Made by a program: the position numbers and the translations under genes
Part shown: positions 61,721 to 64,000 of the stretch, in pieces
How the letters are laid out: every line of letters begins with the position of its first letter
How positions within the stretch are numbered: position 1 is the stretch's first letter
Notes under the pieces: generated by a model
What the model was told of the DNA's origin: nothing
The model's input: only the letters and a program-made list of their open reading frames with translations
Database searches by the model: none
DNA from: Chytridium lagenaria
Lineage: Eukaryota > Chytridiomycota > Chytridiomycetes > Chytridiales > Chytridiaceae
Direction: 5' to 3'
DNA length: 64,000 nt
Assembly: GCA_025449115.1 (NCBI GenBank)
Contig: JAHLKC010000074.1
Location: 124,001 to 188,000, forward strand

Positions 61721-64000
61721 ATGGGAAAGAAAGACGACTCAGATGACGAGCGCAGCAAGCCAGTCAAGTTCGACGGGCAAGACTTTCACATCTGGAAACG
61801 TCGGATGACCACTTACCTCAAAGACAAGGGTCTTTGGGCGATCACTGAGATAGGATTTACGCCGTACGTTAACGAGAACGCTCCAACCAAAGAAGAGAAG
61901 GATCTGCGGATCAAGGAGCAGTCGGCTAACGATCGTGCTAAGAACCGGATAGAGTCTCGAGTGACTGATTCGGTCTTACACTTGATTGGCGAGGACTTCA
62001 CGGCCAAGGAAGCGTGGGAGTGCCTCGTGTCATCATTTGAGCGTAAATCCCAACCCAACCGCAACGCTCTCACACGCAAGCTCACGCGTCTCAGAATGAA
62101 GGAGGACGCGTCTTTACGCGTATTCGTTGCAGAACTTTCGACAATGGTCAACCAACTCAAGGCAGCCGGCGAGGCTGTCTCCAACGAGCAACACATTGCT
62201 CACCTGCTCACCAAACTCCCGGAAGCTTACGACGTCGCAGTTGCCAACATTGAAACGGACGACAAAGCGGTCAAGGACTACAACCTGGTCGTTGCCAGGC
62301 TTCTCGACTGTGAAGAGAAGATCAAGGACCGCGTGGAGGCATCGGAGGAAGCGGAGGCCTTCTTCACGACAAGAGCGCGTAAGGGGAAGAAACCAGCAGG
62401 AAAGGACGCGTCGAAAGGTGGAGATAAAAGGTCAGTGACTTGTTTTAAGTGCAAGAAGATAGGACACTATGCGAACAAGTGTCGCTCTGGGAAGAAGAAG
62501 GACTCGGGGGAGTCAAGTGATGATACCTCAGAGAACGAGAGAGATGGTGGTGGTAGGAACCGTCATCGTGGGAAGTGGTGGAAGAAGCGCGCCTCGGACA
62601 AGAAGAAGTCTGCAAACACGGCGCGTGCAAGTCCAATTGCCTTTATGGCTATTGTGCGTCAGGTTGACGCGGAGGCTGGGGAAGCCTTGTCGGTTAAGCT
62701 GGAGAAGCGGGATAACCGATGGATTCTGGACTCTGGAGCCACTCACCATATGACCTTCTCGAAGGAAGGATTGCGGGGTTACCGCGCCGCGAGCAGCCGC
62801 GTAAAAACTGCAGAGCACGGCGAAGGAATACGCGTGGAGGGAGTAGGAGATTTAACCCTCAGCATCAAGGTCGGGAAGGCCACGCAAACGATCACGCTCA
62901 AGAACGTACTCTATGTGCCGGAGCTCACGCGTAATCTCATCTCTCTGGGTGCAGCAGCGTCGCGTGGCGTTGTTTTGGAGTCATCCAGCGGCAAGTATCG
63001 CCTCAGACACGTCGGATCGAACGACGTGACGGCAGAGTTCAAGGTTGAGGACAACCTATTTTATCTGGTGCAGCCAGACACCGCAGCAAACACCACGATG
63101 GGTGTGAAAAGCCAGTCGCTCAACAGCGCGCAGATTTGGCATCGACGGATGGGTCACATCTCGATGAAGGCGGTGAAGAAGCTTGAAAAATCGGCAACGG
63201 GTGTACGCATCACGTTGTATAACGACGACGACGACGTGCTGTGCAAGGGATGCATTGAGGGGAAGCTTACGCGCTCCTCTCACCCGGAGAGAGTTGAGAA
63301 GGACTACAAAGTCTTGGAACGCGTTCACGTGGATTTGGCGGGACCCATGAAGCGGAAGAGCTTGGGAGGGTCGCGTTACTTCATGGTGGTTGTGGACGCG
63401 TCAACGGGTTACTGCAACACGTACATGCTCAAGGAAAAGAAGCAAGCGGTTCAGTACATCAAGCAGTACAAGAGAGAGGCCGAGGCACTCACAGGTCGAC
63501 GGATTGACGCGTTGAGATACTCGGAAAGGAACCCTGAGGAGATGGAACGACTTCGAGAAAAGCCGCATCTCCTGGAGATTGTTGCAGATAACGGTGGGGA
63601 ATTTAAGAACAAGCAGCTGGAGGCATGGTGCCTGGAGGAAGGCATCAAGCTCACGTTCACCATGCCCTACACGCCTCAGCAGAACGGTGTTGCGGAAAGA
63701 ATGAATCGGTCGCTCATTGAGAAGGCAAAGTGCATGCTTAGCGACGCGAGTCTTGACGACAAATTCTGGGGAGAGGCCGTTACGTGTGCCACGTACTTGT
63801 ACAATCGATCTCCTCGTAAGGATGGGATTTCACCTCTGGAAGGCTTCACGGGAAGGAAGCCTAACCTGAAACGCGTTCGAATCTTCGGTTGCGCATGTTA
63901 CGCGCACGTCCCAAAGGAACGACGGAAGAAGATGGAGAAGAACGCGCGCAAATGCATTTTCTTGGGATATGAGGCAATGGGATATCGCCTTTATGACCCA
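61721..64000 (+). CDS. copia gag-pol polyprotein, element 2, partial at window end
   Basis: Same domain order as element 1: Gag, zinc knuckle (about 62,441), protease WILDSGATHHMTF, IWHRRMGHISMKAV and integrase DNGGEFKNKQ with TPQQNGVAERMNRSLIEKAK, which is damaged in element 1. Where element 1 lost a T this copy reads FYLVQPDTAANTTMGV straight into the integrase zinc finger. RT and RNase H lie beyond 64000. I saw no frameshift in the 2.3 kb visible, so this may be the active copy. Confidence 0.85.
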   Translation, partial: MGKKDDSDDERSKPVKFDGQDFHIWKRRMTTYLKDKGLWAITEIGFTPYVNENAPTKEEKDLRIKEQSANDRAKNRIESRVTDSVLHLIGEDFTAKEAWECLVSSFERKSQPNRNALTRKLTRLRMKEDASLRVFVAELSTMVNQLKAAGEAVSNEQHIAHLLTKLPEAYDVAVANIETDDKAVKDYNLVVARLLDCEEKIKDRVEASEEAEAFFTTRARKGKKPAGKDASKGGDKRSVTCFKCKKIGHYANKCRSGKKKDSGESSDDTSENERDGGGRNRHRGKWWKKRASDKKKSANTARASPIAFMAIVRQVDAEAGEALSVKLEKRDNRWILDSGATHHMTFSKEGLRGYRAASSRVKTAEHGEGIRVEGVGDLTLSIKVGKATQTITLKNVLYVPELTRNLISLGAAASRGVVLESSSGKYRLRHVGSNDVTAEFKVEDNLFYLVQPDTAANTTMGVKSQSLNSAQIWHRRMGHISMKAVKKLEKSATGVRITLYNDDDDVLCKGCIEGKLTRSSHPERVEKDYKVLERVHVDLAGPMKRKSLGGSRYFMVVVDASTGYCNTYMLKEKKQAVQYIKQYKREAEALTGRRIDALRYSERNPEEMERLREKPHLLEIVADNGGEFKNKQLEAWCLEEGIKLTFTMPYTPQQNGVAERMNRSLIEKAKCMLSDASLDDKFWGEAVTCATYLYNRSPRKDGISPLEGFTGRKPNLKRVRIFGCACYAHVPKERRKKMEKNARKCIFLGYEAMGYRLYDP

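Larger units (their letters stand above)
61194..64000 (+). mobile_element. copia element 2, inserted in element 3, runs off the window
   Basis: The 5' LTR is 61194-61698, the primer-binding site is at 61700 and gag-pol starts at 61721. It is almost identical to element 1 over the shared 2.8 kb. Confidence 0.9.

Overview
This 64 kb window is nuclear DNA from a eukaryote, most likely a flagellated (zoosporic, chytrid-like) fungus. The genes are split by short GT-AG introns. Two genes encode apparent axonemal proteins (a CFAP141-like microtubule inner protein and a giant multi-ASH-domain protein). The repeats include a Crypton with Ndc10-type and GCR1-type domains (typical of fungi), a PIF/Harbinger DNA transposon and several Ty1/copia retrotransposons. 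The assignment to fungi rests on domain content read by eye; no database search was possible.

Layout. 0-4.3 kb: simple repeats, a CFAP141-like gene (+) and a small unknown gene split over three frames (+). 4.3-6.45 kb: a tandem array of 223-bp units. 6.46-11.44 kb: three minus-strand genes, DUF2237, a mitochondrial carrier of thiamine pyrophosphate carrier type, and a SUV39/Clr4-like SET-domain histone methyltransferase. 11.9-17.3 kb: plus-strand SH3BGR-like thioredoxin-fold protein and alanyl-tRNA synthetase, the latter with an in-frame upstream start that would add a mitochondrial presequence. 18.1-18.6 kb: an unknown minus-strand gene. 19-30.6 kb: a giant ASH-domain flagellar protein gene (+).

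31.3-64 kb is transposon territory. A 2-kb segment carrying part of a Ulp1-like (C48) protease gene is present twice in direct orientation (31.3-33.3 and 41.55-43.56 kb) and brackets a Crypton tyrosine recombinase gene. A degenerate but structurally complete copia element (LTRs plus 5-bp target duplication) lies at 45.18-50.26 kb and appears to be primed by the 5' half of tRNA-Lys(CUU). A Harbinger element with terminal inverted repeats and a 3-bp target duplication lies at 50.82-53.36 kb. From 54.08 kb to the window end there is a cluster of two near-identical copia elements and a third family, with at least one insertion of one element inside another.

A striking general property: almost every host gene, including the presumably essential alanyl-tRNA synthetase, is interrupted by single-base frameshifts, usually one base missing from a homopolymer, while codons on both sides still spell conserved protein. 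The simplest reading is residual indel error in a long-read consensus, so genes described as broken are probably intact in the organism. Exon borders and protein ends are given with this in mind.
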